Below, piece after piece: positions 19,301 through 26,832 of a stretch of 64,000 nt of DNA. Position numbers and translations under genes: made by a program. Position 1 is the stretch's first letter. Each line of letters starts with the position of its first letter. This DNA comes from Formosa agariphila KMM 3901. GTDB lineage: Bacteria; Bacteroidota; Bacteroidia; Flavobacteriales; Flavobacteriaceae. The notes beneath the pieces are model-generated. The model made no database searches and was not told the DNA's origin. It was given only the letters and a program-made list of their open reading frames with translations. The DNA is taken from contig NZ_HG315671.1 of NCBI RefSeq assembly GCF_000723205.1, positions 4,164,351 to 4,228,350 of the forward strand. Direction: 5' to 3'.

Positions 19301-19727
19301 CTAATTTAAAAGGTACCGGACTTAACTCTGAAGCTTTCTGATTGATACTCGCCAATAGTAATTCCGATTTCGAGCTATCGTTATGAAGTTGTAAAACATT
19401 AAGTAATTTATCGTTCACTTCTGGAAAATGATTTCCAATTAATTTAGAAGCTTCTTCGTAATCTATCCCTTTTTGAAGTTTGAATAATTTACTTAACGGA
19501 AGCACAATAAATTTTGCAAAGAGTAACACCTCAACCAAAACAAACATCCAAAATAAAATGGCTCTAGCGGTTGGGCTTAACCATAAAAAATGTTCGACTA
19601 AAAGCGTGAGTAAAAAATATAAAAGTCCGATAGAAAAAAACAAGATTCCACCTTTAATAAGTTCGTTCGTATAATAACGCCTAATAAAGCCTTCGAGTTT
19701 TTGTATTATAGTTTTATAATTATCCAA
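16323..19727 (-). CDS. DUF4175 family large membrane-anchored coiled-coil protein
   Basis: A 1134-residue protein. Two membrane helices lie near residues 25-45 and 53-75, and another near 150-170. A beta-rich extracytoplasmic region follows (about 190-490). Then comes a very long Lys/Glu/Gln coiled-coil region (about 500-900) and a Gly/Gln/Ser-rich low-complexity tail segment (about 930-1010) before a final helical part. This layout matches DUF4175 proteins of Flavobacteria, whose function is unknown to me; a scaffold role at the envelope is a guess. It heads the ybeY-mnmG unit and is divergent from gltX. Codon use looks like its neighbours. Confidence 0.78.
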   Translation of the reverse strand: MDNYKTIIQKLEGFIRRYYTNELIKGGILFFSIGLLYFLLTLLVEHFLWLSPTARAILFWMFVLVEVLLFAKFIVLPLSKLFKLQKGIDYEEASKLIGNHFPEVNDKLLNVLQLHNDSSKSELLLASINQKASELSPVPFKLAVNFNQNLKYLKYAILPVCLLLIFLALGKINWFTDSYKRVVDYKTAYEPPAPFQFFVLNENLNGVENKDFKLHINTAGSVIPEQAEIIFNNETYILQDLGSGEFEYVFNKPKTDITFQLHANGVTSKPYKLAIVEVPTLLGFDMVLEYPNYINKKDEVLKSTGNAIVPEGTKVTWKLNTKGTDQVHLFATDTMAFSKVGNSFEGSKQVYSNFNYSLSTSNKNLTNYESLNFSIDVIKDQFPELKVEMVKDTVDLKTMYFKGQVSDDYGLRNLNLVYFETDNESAKSTIPIAISKFNVDQFVTAFPNQLQLKEGVSYSLYFEVFDNDQLHGYKRKKSKVFSYREKTKSETKNTLLQQQQSGIQDFNNSLEKFDENQKMLDDISKTRKTKKTLNFNDRNQIKDVLKRQEQQEKMMKNFNKSFQKNLEEFDKDNTADPLKEELQKRLKENEEQLKQDERLLKELEKIQDKISEEELSEKFKYLSKQNKRQKRSLEQLVELTKRFYIAKKMEKLQEDLNTLGDEQLKQADKPKDKNTADMQSDLNKEFNTLQKELDALQKDNKLLKKPIELPRDQKSEEAVDQLQKDAEQDLKESESGDQSPNEQQKKENKAKQKQKQAGQKMKEMSKSMQQSMQMDGGEQMQEDAEMLRQILDNLLIFSFDEEALMNEFKSIEINHNNYAQKLRKQHDLREYFEHVDDSLFSLSLRQPMLSESINNEITEVYFYLDKSLEEFSENEIYQGVSSQQHVFSSANVLADLLSNILDNMEDQLNASSSGQGSEGKKSGESEGQLQDIIMSQEELNKQMQKNMSGEGSQSGQKKGQKDEPGANGKPDSKGNQGDGKKGDEQGKDGQQSNGQESQEGMSGELFSIYQRQQELRNELKERLQKEGLTPEIYRLLKDMESVEMDLLNDGFTQKTLEKMLNFEHQLLKLNDATFQQDQENKRESKSNSNSFSKTSTDKLPQAKQYFNTTEILNRQILPLQNSFKHKVQQYFKNE

Positions 19728-19783
19728 TTTACCGTGTATTTAACCCACTAATCTACAATAATAATTTTAGCTGTAATAGTCTG

Positions 19784-19791
19784 CAAATGTA
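19784..19791 (-). promoter_or_regulatory. -7 promoter element for the DUF4175-ybeY-mnmG unit (TACATTTG)
   Basis: Minus-strand TACATTTG followed by C, matching TAnnTTTG, 56 bases upstream of the DUF4175 ATG. It is divergent from the gltX element. Confidence 0.5.
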
Positions 19792-19864
19792 ACATTCTGT
19801 TAAATTGAAATCTATAAAATAATTATTGCTTTGTTTAAATCTTTCATCTTTACACATATCAGAG

Positions 19865-19872
19865 TATCTTTG
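19865..19872 (+). promoter_or_regulatory. -7 promoter element for gltX (TATCTTTG)
   Basis: TATCTTTG matches TAnnTTTG and ends 19 bases before the gltX ATG. At the -33 position a TTTC stands in place of TTTG. Confidence 0.5.
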
Positions 19873-19891
19873 CGGTCTTAAATAAAAAAAC

Positions 19892-21403
19892 ATGACTAAA
19901 GATGTTCGTGTGCGTTTTGCACCCAGCCCAACAGGACCACTTCATATAGGTGGTGTACGTACGGCCTTATTCAACTATTTGTTTGCTAAAAAACATAACG
20001 GAACTTTTGTTTTACGTATTGAAGATACCGATCAAAACAGATATGTAGAAGGTGCCGAAAATTATATTATTGATGCCTTAAACTGGTGTAACATACCGTT
20101 TGATGAAGGTCCCGGAAAAAACGAAAAATTTGGTCCTTACAGACAAAGTGAACGTAAAGATTTATACAAAGCTTATGCCGAAGAGTTAATAGCTTCTGGA
20201 AACGCATATTACGCTTTTGATACTGCTGAATCTTTAGATGCACATAGAAAAGATCATGAAGCTAACGGAAAGACGTTTATTTACAACTGGCATAACCGTT
20301 TAAAATTAAGCAATTCGTTATCGCTTTCTGCTGAAGATGTACAACAAAAATTAGATGCTGGAGAAGATTACGTTGTGCGTTTTAAATCACCTCAAGACGA
20401 AACCTTACATTTAAAAGATATGGTTCGTGGCGATATAAAAATAGACACCAACATTTTAGATGATAAAGTTTTATTTAAAAGTGATGGAATGCCAACTTAC
20501 CATTTAGCAAATATTGTAGACGACCATTTAATGCAAATCTCGCATGTAATTCGTGGTGAAGAATGGTTACCGTCTCTTGCTTTGCATTATCAACTTTATA
20601 AAGCCTTTGGATGGGATGCTCCAGAATTTGCACATTTACCATTAATTTTAAAACCTACAGGTAAAGGTAAATTAAGCAAACGTGATGGCGATAAATTAGG
20701 ATTCCCAGTATTTCCTTTAGAATGGATTGACCCAAAAACTAACGATGTTTCACGTGGATATAAAGAAGATGGTTATTTTGCCGATGGTGTTATAAATTTC
20801 TTAGCCTTTTTAGGATGGAATCCAGGGACAGAACAAGAATTATTTAGTTTAGACGAACTTGTTGAAGCTTTCGATATAGAACGCGTACACAAAGCTGGAG
20901 CACGATTTGATCCTGATAAAATAAAATGGTTTAATCACCATTACATGCAAGAGCAAAATAACGACGAACTTGCAGAAGCCTTTAAAGCGCAACGTGACGA
21001 ATTAAAAGATATCGACGTGAATTATATCGCGATGGCTGTTAATTTAATTAAAGAACGTGCGACATTTATATCTGATTTATGGGATTTAAGTAGTTTCTTC
21101 TTCGAAGCACCAAAAGCTTACGACGAGAAAGCATTCAAAAAAGCTATTAAAGACGACACTAGAGCGCTTTTAAGTGAATTAGCTACTCTTATTAACTCTA
21201 TAGAGGATTTCTCTACGGAAACGCTTCAAAATACAGTAAAAGGATGGATTACCTCTAAAGAAATTGGTTTTGGAAAAGTTATGATGCCTTTACGATTAGC
21301 TTTAGTGGGTGCTTTACAAGGTCCAGATGTTTTCGATATTATGTTTATGATTGGAAAACAAGAATCTATCGCACGTATTGAAAACTTAGCAACAGCTATT
21401 TAA
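19892..21403 (+). CDS. gltX: Glutamate--tRNA ligase
   Basis: A 503-residue class I aminoacyl-tRNA synthetase charging tRNA-Glu. The HIGH-type motif is PSPTGPLHIGG (residues 11-21, HIGG variant normal for GluRS). The KMSKS-type loop is GKLSKRDG (about 261-268). The GluRS-specific insertion and the all-helical anticodon-binding C-terminal region are present. Because a separate GlnRS is encoded at 30063-32087, this enzyme is probably discriminating for tRNA-Glu. It stands alone, with its own promoter element and a strong terminator. Confidence 0.97.
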   Translation: MTKDVRVRFAPSPTGPLHIGGVRTALFNYLFAKKHNGTFVLRIEDTDQNRYVEGAENYIIDALNWCNIPFDEGPGKNEKFGPYRQSERKDLYKAYAEELIASGNAYYAFDTAESLDAHRKDHEANGKTFIYNWHNRLKLSNSLSLSAEDVQQKLDAGEDYVVRFKSPQDETLHLKDMVRGDIKIDTNILDDKVLFKSDGMPTYHLANIVDDHLMQISHVIRGEEWLPSLALHYQLYKAFGWDAPEFAHLPLILKPTGKGKLSKRDGDKLGFPVFPLEWIDPKTNDVSRGYKEDGYFADGVINFLAFLGWNPGTEQELFSLDELVEAFDIERVHKAGARFDPDKIKWFNHHYMQEQNNDELAEAFKAQRDELKDIDVNYIAMAVNLIKERATFISDLWDLSSFFFEAPKAYDEKAFKKAIKDDTRALLSELATLINSIEDFSTETLQNTVKGWITSKEIGFGKVMMPLRLALVGALQGPDVFDIMFMIGKQESIARIENLATAI

Positions 21404-21428
21404 TAGAAAAGTATATACGTTATAAAAT

Positions 21429-21460
21429 AAAAAAACGCGCGTTTAAAACGCGCGTTTTTT
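21429..21460. terminator. Bidirectional terminator between gltX and the M36-like gene
   Basis: A stem of six C/G alternating pairs (CGCGCG twice) extended by A/T pairs, with T-runs on both strands. It lies between two convergent genes. Confidence 0.9.
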
Positions 21461-21481
21461 GTACTCTTATATTTAGACTGG

Positions 21482-23296
21482 TTACTGTTTAATAAATTTA
21501 AAATTGGTTGCAGAATCCTTAAATGAAACCACATACATCCCTTTAGATAAATTGGAAACATTTACGGAATTATTCGCTCTATCTATTGAATGTTTTAACA
21601 CCTGTTGTCCCATCATATTATAAATGGTTATTTGGTGAGTATTATTTATATTTTTAAATGAAATAACGTCGTTAGCTGGATTTGGATAAATTGAAATGTT
21701 AGTAATTTCATTTTCATCTACACTTAAAGTAGAACATTGGTAAGCTTCAACAGCATAACCGCGTTCTGTAAAAATATTAGTTATAGCCGTAATGCTCTCA
21801 CAACCTAAATTCATATCGACAGCAGCTTGTCGTATTGCTGTAATTGCTTCTAATTGATTGGTTTTACTACTCGTCATAGCCATACCTTCTAACACAATTA
21901 AATCGGTTTTTTCTTTTCCTAAATATTCCCAAACTTGTATAAGCGTACTTGCGAAAATTTGACCATCTTTATGAATTTTCCCCGTTAATCCTTCAGGATA
22001 AGTTTGCTCGTAATTGGTAATACGTCCTCCCCAAAATTCGTTATGACCATCCCATTTAAATAAATCGTTATATGTTGTACTTGACCTAGAACTGTTATAA
22101 CGTTCTAAACCTCTACTGTAAGATTGTGCCCAGTAATCACCAAAACCTTCACTTAATCCTTCAACTTGAGAAATACTACTCTGAATTAACCATTCGTGTA
22201 TACCATGACCTAATTCATGTACAATAACATCGGCATCTTCGGCATCATCTACTCCACCAATTCCGAATTTTAAAATACCTCCACCGTAAGATGAATTATC
22301 TGATCCGTTAAATGCATGTGGATCGTAGTAAATAATACCATCGTTAAACATAGATTTTAATGGAATCCCCAAAGTTTCGTTAATGTATCTCATATTTTGA
22401 TCGATGTGGTAATAGGCATTAACCGCTTCAAAACCATCTTGATCTCTTGTAAAACTAAATTCTGGCGAATCTTGCTCGAATAATCCTGTTACAGGATCTT
22501 GAATATCTTTAATCTCTAGGTAATCCCCTTTTAATCTATAAACGCCATCAGAACTATTTAAAATTTGAAAAGATACGTCTGTTCTCGCTCTATCTAAATA
22601 ATCATTTGTTTCATCATTATTATCCATAAAATGTCCACCGTATACTTCGTTTGTAACCGATAATGGATCCGGATTAAAAATCTTACCCTTTGCTTCTATA
22701 TGAGTTGGTATTGTGCTATTTAATAAGTCTTCATGTCCGTCGTCATGACCATGATGATAATGTGCAATATCTTTATTACTAATTATATCACCTGTTTTTG
22801 CATTGATAATGGTTTCCCAAAATCCGTTTAATGTTCTAGAATTTGTAGTTACACGATATACTAACAACGTCGCTCCATCATCGTTATATACATAAAGTTT
22901 AGACTCTTTTTGTGTAATAGTACCTTCTATACCTAAAGCTTTAGCAGCTATACTTACTGCTTGATCAGCAGACATGTTTGGTGTTGTATTGATTCTAGAA
23001 ATAGAACTGTAAAAAGATCCTGAATGGTAAGTTACTTCACTATTTGGTGAAACATGAACTGCAACACCTGCATCGTAAACAGGAACATCGTTTACAAATT
23101 GACTATATCTGAAAGTTTCTCCAGATGCACCAACTTGATTAAATTCTGATCTAAGTTCATAAGCTTTTTGAGATTGTAATTCAGAAAAATTCGAATTTAA
23201 CCAAGCAGAAGCAACTGCTTCATTTTGGTTTTGTGAGTAGGTAATTTGAAAAGAACAAATTACGACACAAAAAAGGGGTAATATTCTGTGAATCAT
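21482..23296 (-). CDS. Secreted zinc metalloprotease, M4/M36-like, with T9SS sorting tail
   Basis: A secreted protease of about 604 residues. After the signal peptide comes an FTP-like propeptide (DVPVYDAGVAVHVS region), then a PepSY-like piece. The gluzincin zinc motif HELGH is near residue 360 from the chosen start, with the downstream Glu in SEGFGDYWAQS. The last 75 residues form a T9SS type A sorting domain (ISIYPNPANDVI ... GMYVVSF), so it is exported by the type IX system. I start at the Met at 23296 because MIHRILPLF begins a normal signal peptide; an in-frame ATG at 23320 would add eight residues. Fungalysin (M36) fits best, but M4 cannot be excluded. Confidence 0.85.
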   Translation of the reverse strand: MIHRILPLFCVVICSFQITYSQNQNEAVASAWLNSNFSELQSQKAYELRSEFNQVGASGETFRYSQFVNDVPVYDAGVAVHVSPNSEVTYHSGSFYSSISRINTTPNMSADQAVSIAAKALGIEGTITQKESKLYVYNDDGATLLVYRVTTNSRTLNGFWETIINAKTGDIISNKDIAHYHHGHDDGHEDLLNSTIPTHIEAKGKIFNPDPLSVTNEVYGGHFMDNNDETNDYLDRARTDVSFQILNSSDGVYRLKGDYLEIKDIQDPVTGLFEQDSPEFSFTRDQDGFEAVNAYYHIDQNMRYINETLGIPLKSMFNDGIIYYDPHAFNGSDNSSYGGGILKFGIGGVDDAEDADVIVHELGHGIHEWLIQSSISQVEGLSEGFGDYWAQSYSRGLERYNSSRSSTTYNDLFKWDGHNEFWGGRITNYEQTYPEGLTGKIHKDGQIFASTLIQVWEYLGKEKTDLIVLEGMAMTSSKTNQLEAITAIRQAAVDMNLGCESITAITNIFTERGYAVEAYQCSTLSVDENEITNISIYPNPANDVISFKNINNTHQITIYNMMGQQVLKHSIDRANNSVNVSNLSKGMYVVSFKDSATNFKFIKQ

Positions 23297-23602
23297 AATT
23301 GTAGATTTGGTAAATAGCAATTCAAATATATTATATTGACAACTAAACCTAGAGCTACAAGGCTTTTAAACGATGAATTGGAAATTTTAAAGGGTGAATG
23401 AAAAACGCTAGTGTATTTCGTCTAAGAAATCTGCATTTTATTTTTTATAAATTGATAAAGTCTAACAGATTATGTAACAATTTCTATTCTAATTAGACCA
23501 ATTATTGGCTTTAGAATTGTTTTAATTCAGAATCCTTATTAAAATCAAAATATATAGTCTAAATTTAGAATCAGATTTTACTAACTATAAAAACATCCCA
23601 TT

Positions 23603-24532
23603 ATGTCCGTATTGTTAATTCCTATATTATTTCTATTACTTGTAACCTTATTTCTGTCATTTTTCACCGTAAAACAACAATCGGCTGCGATTATTGAGCG
23701 CTTCGGAAAGTTTTTAAGTATTCGTCATTCTGGCTTACAAATGAAAATTCCATTTATTGATCGCGTTGCAGGTCGAATGAGTTTAAAAATTCAGCAATTA
23801 GATGTTATTGTTGAAACTAAAACCTTAGATGACGTATTTGTGCGTTTAAAAATATCGGTTCAGTTTAAAGTAATTCAAGAAAAAGTATACGACGCATTTT
23901 ATAAACTAGATTATGCTCACGACCAGATTACATCTTATGTATTTGATGTGGTTCGTGCCGAAGTTCCAAAAATGAAATTAGATGATGTTTTTGTTAAAAA
24001 AGATGATATTGCCATTGCAGTAAAAATGGAACTTAACGATGCAATGTCAGACTACGGTTACGACATTATTAAAACCTTAGTAACAGACATCGATCCTGAT
24101 GCACAAGTAAAAGAAGCTATGAACCGTATTAACGCTTCTGAACGTGAAAAAATTGCTGCGCAGTTTGAAGGAGATGCACAACGTATTTTAATTGTTGAAA
24201 AAGCAAAAGCTGAAGCAGAAAGTAAACGTTTACAAGGTCAAGGTATTGCAGACCAACGTCGTGAAATTGCTCGTGGTTTAGAAGAATCTGTAGAGGTATT
24301 AAATCGAGTTGGAATCAATTCGCAAGAAGCTTCTGCTTTAATTGTTGTTACACAGCATTACGATACTTTACAATCTTTAGGTGAAGAAACTAATAGTAAT
24401 TTAATATTATTGCCAAATTCGCCACAAACAGGAAGTAATATGTTAAACGATATGGTAGCTAGTTTTGTAGCTAGTAATCAAATTGGTGAAGCAATGAAAG
24501 AAGGCAAGAAAAACCCTAAAAATTTAGAATAA
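23603..24532 (+). CDS. SPFH/Band 7 (stomatin/slipin-like) membrane protein
   Basis: A 309-residue protein with one N-terminal membrane helix (about residues 3-20) and an SPFH/Band 7 domain (about 23-190, with ERFGKF, GLQMKIPF and the KTLDDVFVRLKI strand). A helical coiled-coil follows, rich in Ala/Glu/Lys (about 185-235: EREKIAAQFEGDAQ). Such proteins oligomerise into membrane microdomain scaffolds and often regulate membrane proteases. Size and layout are close to QmcA/stomatin. It starts a three-gene plus-strand unit with YbjQ-like and Sel1 proteins 18 and 11 bases apart. Confidence 0.87.
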   Translation: MSVLLIPILFLLLVTLFLSFFTVKQQSAAIIERFGKFLSIRHSGLQMKIPFIDRVAGRMSLKIQQLDVIVETKTLDDVFVRLKISVQFKVIQEKVYDAFYKLDYAHDQITSYVFDVVRAEVPKMKLDDVFVKKDDIAIAVKMELNDAMSDYGYDIIKTLVTDIDPDAQVKEAMNRINASEREKIAAQFEGDAQRILIVEKAKAEAESKRLQGQGIADQRREIARGLEESVEVLNRVGINSQEASALIVVTQHYDTLQSLGEETNSNLILLPNSPQTGSNMLNDMVASFVASNQIGEAMKEGKKNPKNLE

Positions 24533-24550
24533 AAGTATAAAATAATAATC

Positions 24551-24868
24551 ATGATAGTTACAACAACACCTACTTTAGAAACTCAAAAAATAACACAATA
24601 TTTAGGTTTAGTTACTGGTGAAACCATAATTGGAGCCAATTTTATAAAAGATTTTTTTGCAGGCATTCGCGATGTCGTTGGCGGACGCTCAAGTTCTTAC
24701 GAATCTGTATTAAGAGAAGCAAAAGACAGTGCTTTAAAAGAGATGCAAGAACGCGCAGAAGATTTGGGTGCACATGCCATTGTTGGCGTAGATTTAGATT
24801 ATGAAACTGTTGGTCCTAACGGAGGTATGCTTATGGTAACTGCTTCGGGAACTGCCGTAAAATTATAA
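24551..24868 (+). CDS. YbjQ/UPF0145 family protein
   Basis: A 105-residue cytoplasmic protein of the YbjQ (DUF74) family. Recognisable parts are the opening [22 protein letters not shown], in part shared by the family, the GRSSSYE segment, the helix [20 protein letters not shown] and the closing [10 protein letters not shown]. Family members form pentameric beta rings; function is not established. It lies 18 bases after the SPFH gene and 11 bases before the Sel1 gene, so all three are probably one transcript. Confidence 0.85.
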   Translation: MIVTTTPTLETQKITQYLGLVTGETIIGANFIKDFFAGIRDVVGGRSSSYESVLREAKDSALKEMQERAEDLGAHAIVGVDLDYETVGPNGGMLMVTASGTAVKL

Positions 24869-24879
24869 AATATATTACA

Positions 24880-25635
24880 TTGAAAAACATACAACTTACA
24901 TTTAGAGCACTTATTATTGCAGGATTTTTTTCGGTGATATCTTGTAAAGATAACGCTTCTAGTAAAATTAAAACAACAGAGAATTCTACTCATACCACTG
25001 AAGTTAAAGACCAAAATCCAGAATCAACTCAAACTGAAAACACTTCTACAGATGAAACTCAATCCCCGGATGGTGTAGCTTTTTTTGATGCCGGAATTAG
25101 AGCAATAGAAGCTAACAATATGTCTGCGGCATTTAAAGAGTTTTTAGCAGCTGCAAACGAAGGACACGCCTTAGCACAATTTAATACTGGACTTATGTAC
25201 GAGCAGGGACTTGGTACCGATAAAAATCCAGAAGAAGCATTTTTATGGTATAATAAATCTGCAAATCAAGGAAATTCAGCAGCACAATTTAATCTTGGTG
25301 TGAGCTATGAAAACGGACTTGGTACTACAATCGATTATACAAAAGCTAATGAATGGTATAGAAAAGCATCGCTTCAAGGCGATGGATTAGCAGTAGGTAA
25401 TCTTGGCATGTTATATATGCGTGGTCAAGGTGTAGAAGTAAATCAAGTAGCAGGTGTTGCACTTTTAATTGTTTCGGCAACTATAGATACATCTCCAGAA
25501 AATCAGGCTAGGAAAAATATCTCTGCATCACGTAGTTTAACTCCTGAAATGATTGCTAAAGCTCAAACACTTTCAAACGAAATGAGCACTGCCGAAAACA
25601 TCTTAATTCCATTAGATGCATACTTAAATAACTAG
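24880..25635 (+). CDS. Sel1-repeat lipoprotein
   Basis: A 251-residue exported lipoprotein. The signal peptide ends in lipobox VISC (Cys about residue 23). A Ser/Thr/Glu-rich linker (about 24-65) leads to three Sel1-like helical repeats (about 85-190) with the LG...Y..G.G signature: FNTGLMYEQGLGTD, FNLGVSYENGLGTT and GNLGMLYMRGQGVE. Sel1 repeats mediate protein-protein contacts. Translation must begin at TTG (24880), because no ATG precedes the signal sequence. As last gene of the SPFH-YbjQ unit it could be an envelope-side partner of that scaffold (inference). Confidence 0.82.
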   Translation: MKNIQLTFRALIIAGFFSVISCKDNASSKIKTTENSTHTTEVKDQNPESTQTENTSTDETQSPDGVAFFDAGIRAIEANNMSAAFKEFLAAANEGHALAQFNTGLMYEQGLGTDKNPEEAFLWYNKSANQGNSAAQFNLGVSYENGLGTTIDYTKANEWYRKASLQGDGLAVGNLGMLYMRGQGVEVNQVAGVALLIVSATIDTSPENQARKNISASRSLTPEMIAKAQTLSNEMSTAENILIPLDAYLNN

Positions 25636-25682
25636 AATTTATAAAGCGTAATATTATTGAAACGCTTAAATTAAATTGAAAC

Positions 25683-25721
25683 AAAAAAATAGCCTTAACA
25701 CTAATGTTAAGGCTATTTTTT
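25683..25721. terminator. Bidirectional terminator after the Sel1 gene
   Basis: Perfect inverted repeat AATAGCCTTAACA / TGTTAAGGCTATT with a four-base loop and A/T runs on both sides. It lies between convergent genes. Confidence 0.9.
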
Positions 25722-25781
25722 AACTAATAAATTCACATTACATTTTTAAGATGGAATGTACATTGAAATCAAGTATTTAAA

Positions 25782-26090
25782 TTAATTATTTTCTCTCCAA
25801 GGCTTATAATTTTTATATGCAGGACCTTTTAATTTTGAACGTTCTGTACCTACTGTTACTAAAATATATTCCTTATCTGTAGCGCTGTCTTCCCACGCTT
25901 TTTTATTCTTGTATTCTGGTCCAGTAAGCTGCTCTTTATTAGATTCTACAGCTACTGTTGTAGGTGTACTTTCGTGCTCCCAAGATTTGTAATTTTTATA
26001 TTCTGGTCCCATTAAATCACTTCTTTCTTGTGCAAATGCAACTGTAGTTGATGCTAATAATAAAACTAGTATAAAAGATATATTTTTCAT
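25782..26090 (-). CDS. Small secreted protein with three LxGPxYKNxKxW repeats (unknown)
   Basis: A 102-residue protein I do not recognise. It has a clean signal peptide (cleavage after AFAQ, residue 21). The whole mature chain is three imperfect repeats of about 25-30 residues, each with the core L-x-G-P-x-Y-K-N-x-K-x-W (LMGPEYKNYKSW, LTGPEYKNKKAW, LKGPAYKNYKPW). There is no Cys, no lipobox and no known catalytic motif. It is basic and aromatic-rich. The gene lies 109 bases downstream of the response regulator, with a palindromic operator-like repeat between them and a TAAATTTG promoter element 26 bases before the ATG. Confidence 0.75.
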   Translation of the reverse strand: MKNISFILVLLLASTTVAFAQERSDLMGPEYKNYKSWEHESTPTTVAVESNKEQLTGPEYKNKKAWEDSATDKEYILVTVGTERSKLKGPAYKNYKPWRENN

Positions 26091-26116
26091 TCTGTATGAT
26101 GTTTAATTGTTTAATT

Positions 26117-26124
26117 CAAATTTA
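26117..26124 (-). promoter_or_regulatory. -7 promoter element for the triple-repeat secreted protein (TAAATTTG)
   Basis: Minus-strand TAAATTTG fits TAnnTTTG, 26 bases upstream of the ATG. No -33 TTG is evident, which would suit a promoter that needs an activator. An inverted repeat centres about 55-60 bases further upstream. Confidence 0.4.
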
Positions 26125-26170
26125 AACATAACACCATGTATTTAAAGGTCACTAAAATCACGTAATCATC

Positions 26171-26188
26171 ATCCGTATAAATACGGAT
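26171..26188. promoter_or_regulatory. Perfect inverted repeat, candidate operator of the LuxR/NarL-type regulator
   Basis: ATCCGTAT, two bases, ATACGGAT: an 8-2-8 perfect palindrome containing heptamers TCCGTAT/ATACGGA in the 7-2-7 arrangement used by NarL/FixJ-type regulators. It lies 11 bases past the response-regulator stop and upstream of the small secreted-protein promoter. No T-run follows on either strand, so it is unlikely to be a terminator. Confidence 0.5.
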
Positions 26189-26199
26189 AGCCTATACCT

Positions 26200-26832
26200 T
26201 TAAATTAATTTAATTTTTGTAGCTTTTTTTATTAATTCTGCCGTGTTCTTTACATCTAATTTTTTTAAAATATTTGCACGATGGGTTTCAATAGTTCGTG
26301 TGCTCACAAACAATTTAGCGGCAATTGCTTTGGTTGTAAGTCCTTCAGAAATTAATCCTAGAACTTCCTTTTCTTTATTAGAAATAATATTTTCGCTAAC
26401 CTTATTTTCCGACATAAAATTTATCATCTTTTCGGAAATTGCAGGGCTAAAGTATTTTTTACCTTGAGCAACAATTCTAATTACTTTAATAAGTTCATCT
26501 TCGTCTGTATTTTTAAGCAAATAACCATACGCTCCAGCTTTAGCACTTTTTGCAATATAGTTTCCATCGTTATGCATAGAAATAATTATAGGTTTAATAT
26601 CTCTATTTAAATTTTTAATTCCTTTTAAAACCTCAAAACCATCCATATTTGGCATACTAAGATCAAGTAAAACCATATCGATATCATCTAGAGTTTCTAT
26701 ACATTCTATAAATTGTTTACCATCGCCAACAGCTGCTATAACGTCTATATCATCATGTTTTATGAGTAGTTCTTTTAAACCGTTTCTAAAGAGCTCATGA
26801 TCGTCTGCTATAATTATTTTTATTTTCCTCAT
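26200..26832 (-). CDS. LuxR/NarL-family response regulator
   Basis: A 210-residue DNA-binding response regulator. The receiver domain (about 3-120) has acidic pocket D10/D11, phospho-acceptor D57 (VLLDLSMPNMDG) and the conserved Lys in the LLKN motif near 107. The LuxR-type HTH (about 145-207) has EVLGLISEGLTTKAIA and VSTRTIETHRANILKKL. It overlaps the histidine-kinase gene by four bases (ATGA) and is its cognate partner. A palindromic repeat just downstream may be one of its binding sites. Confidence 0.92.
   Translation of the reverse strand: MRKIKIIIADDHELFRNGLKELLIKHDDIDVIAAVGDGKQFIECIETLDDIDMVLLDLSMPNMDGFEVLKGIKNLNRDIKPIIISMHNDGNYIAKSAKAGAYGYLLKNTDEDELIKVIRIVAQGKKYFSPAISEKMINFMSENKVSENIISNKEKEVLGLISEGLTTKAIAAKLFVSTRTIETHRANILKKLDVKNTAELIKKATKIKLI

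Noticed and set aside
20748..20763. TGTTTCACGTGG followed by non-matching bases, parS-like
   Set aside because: Three mismatches in the right arm, inside gltX codons.
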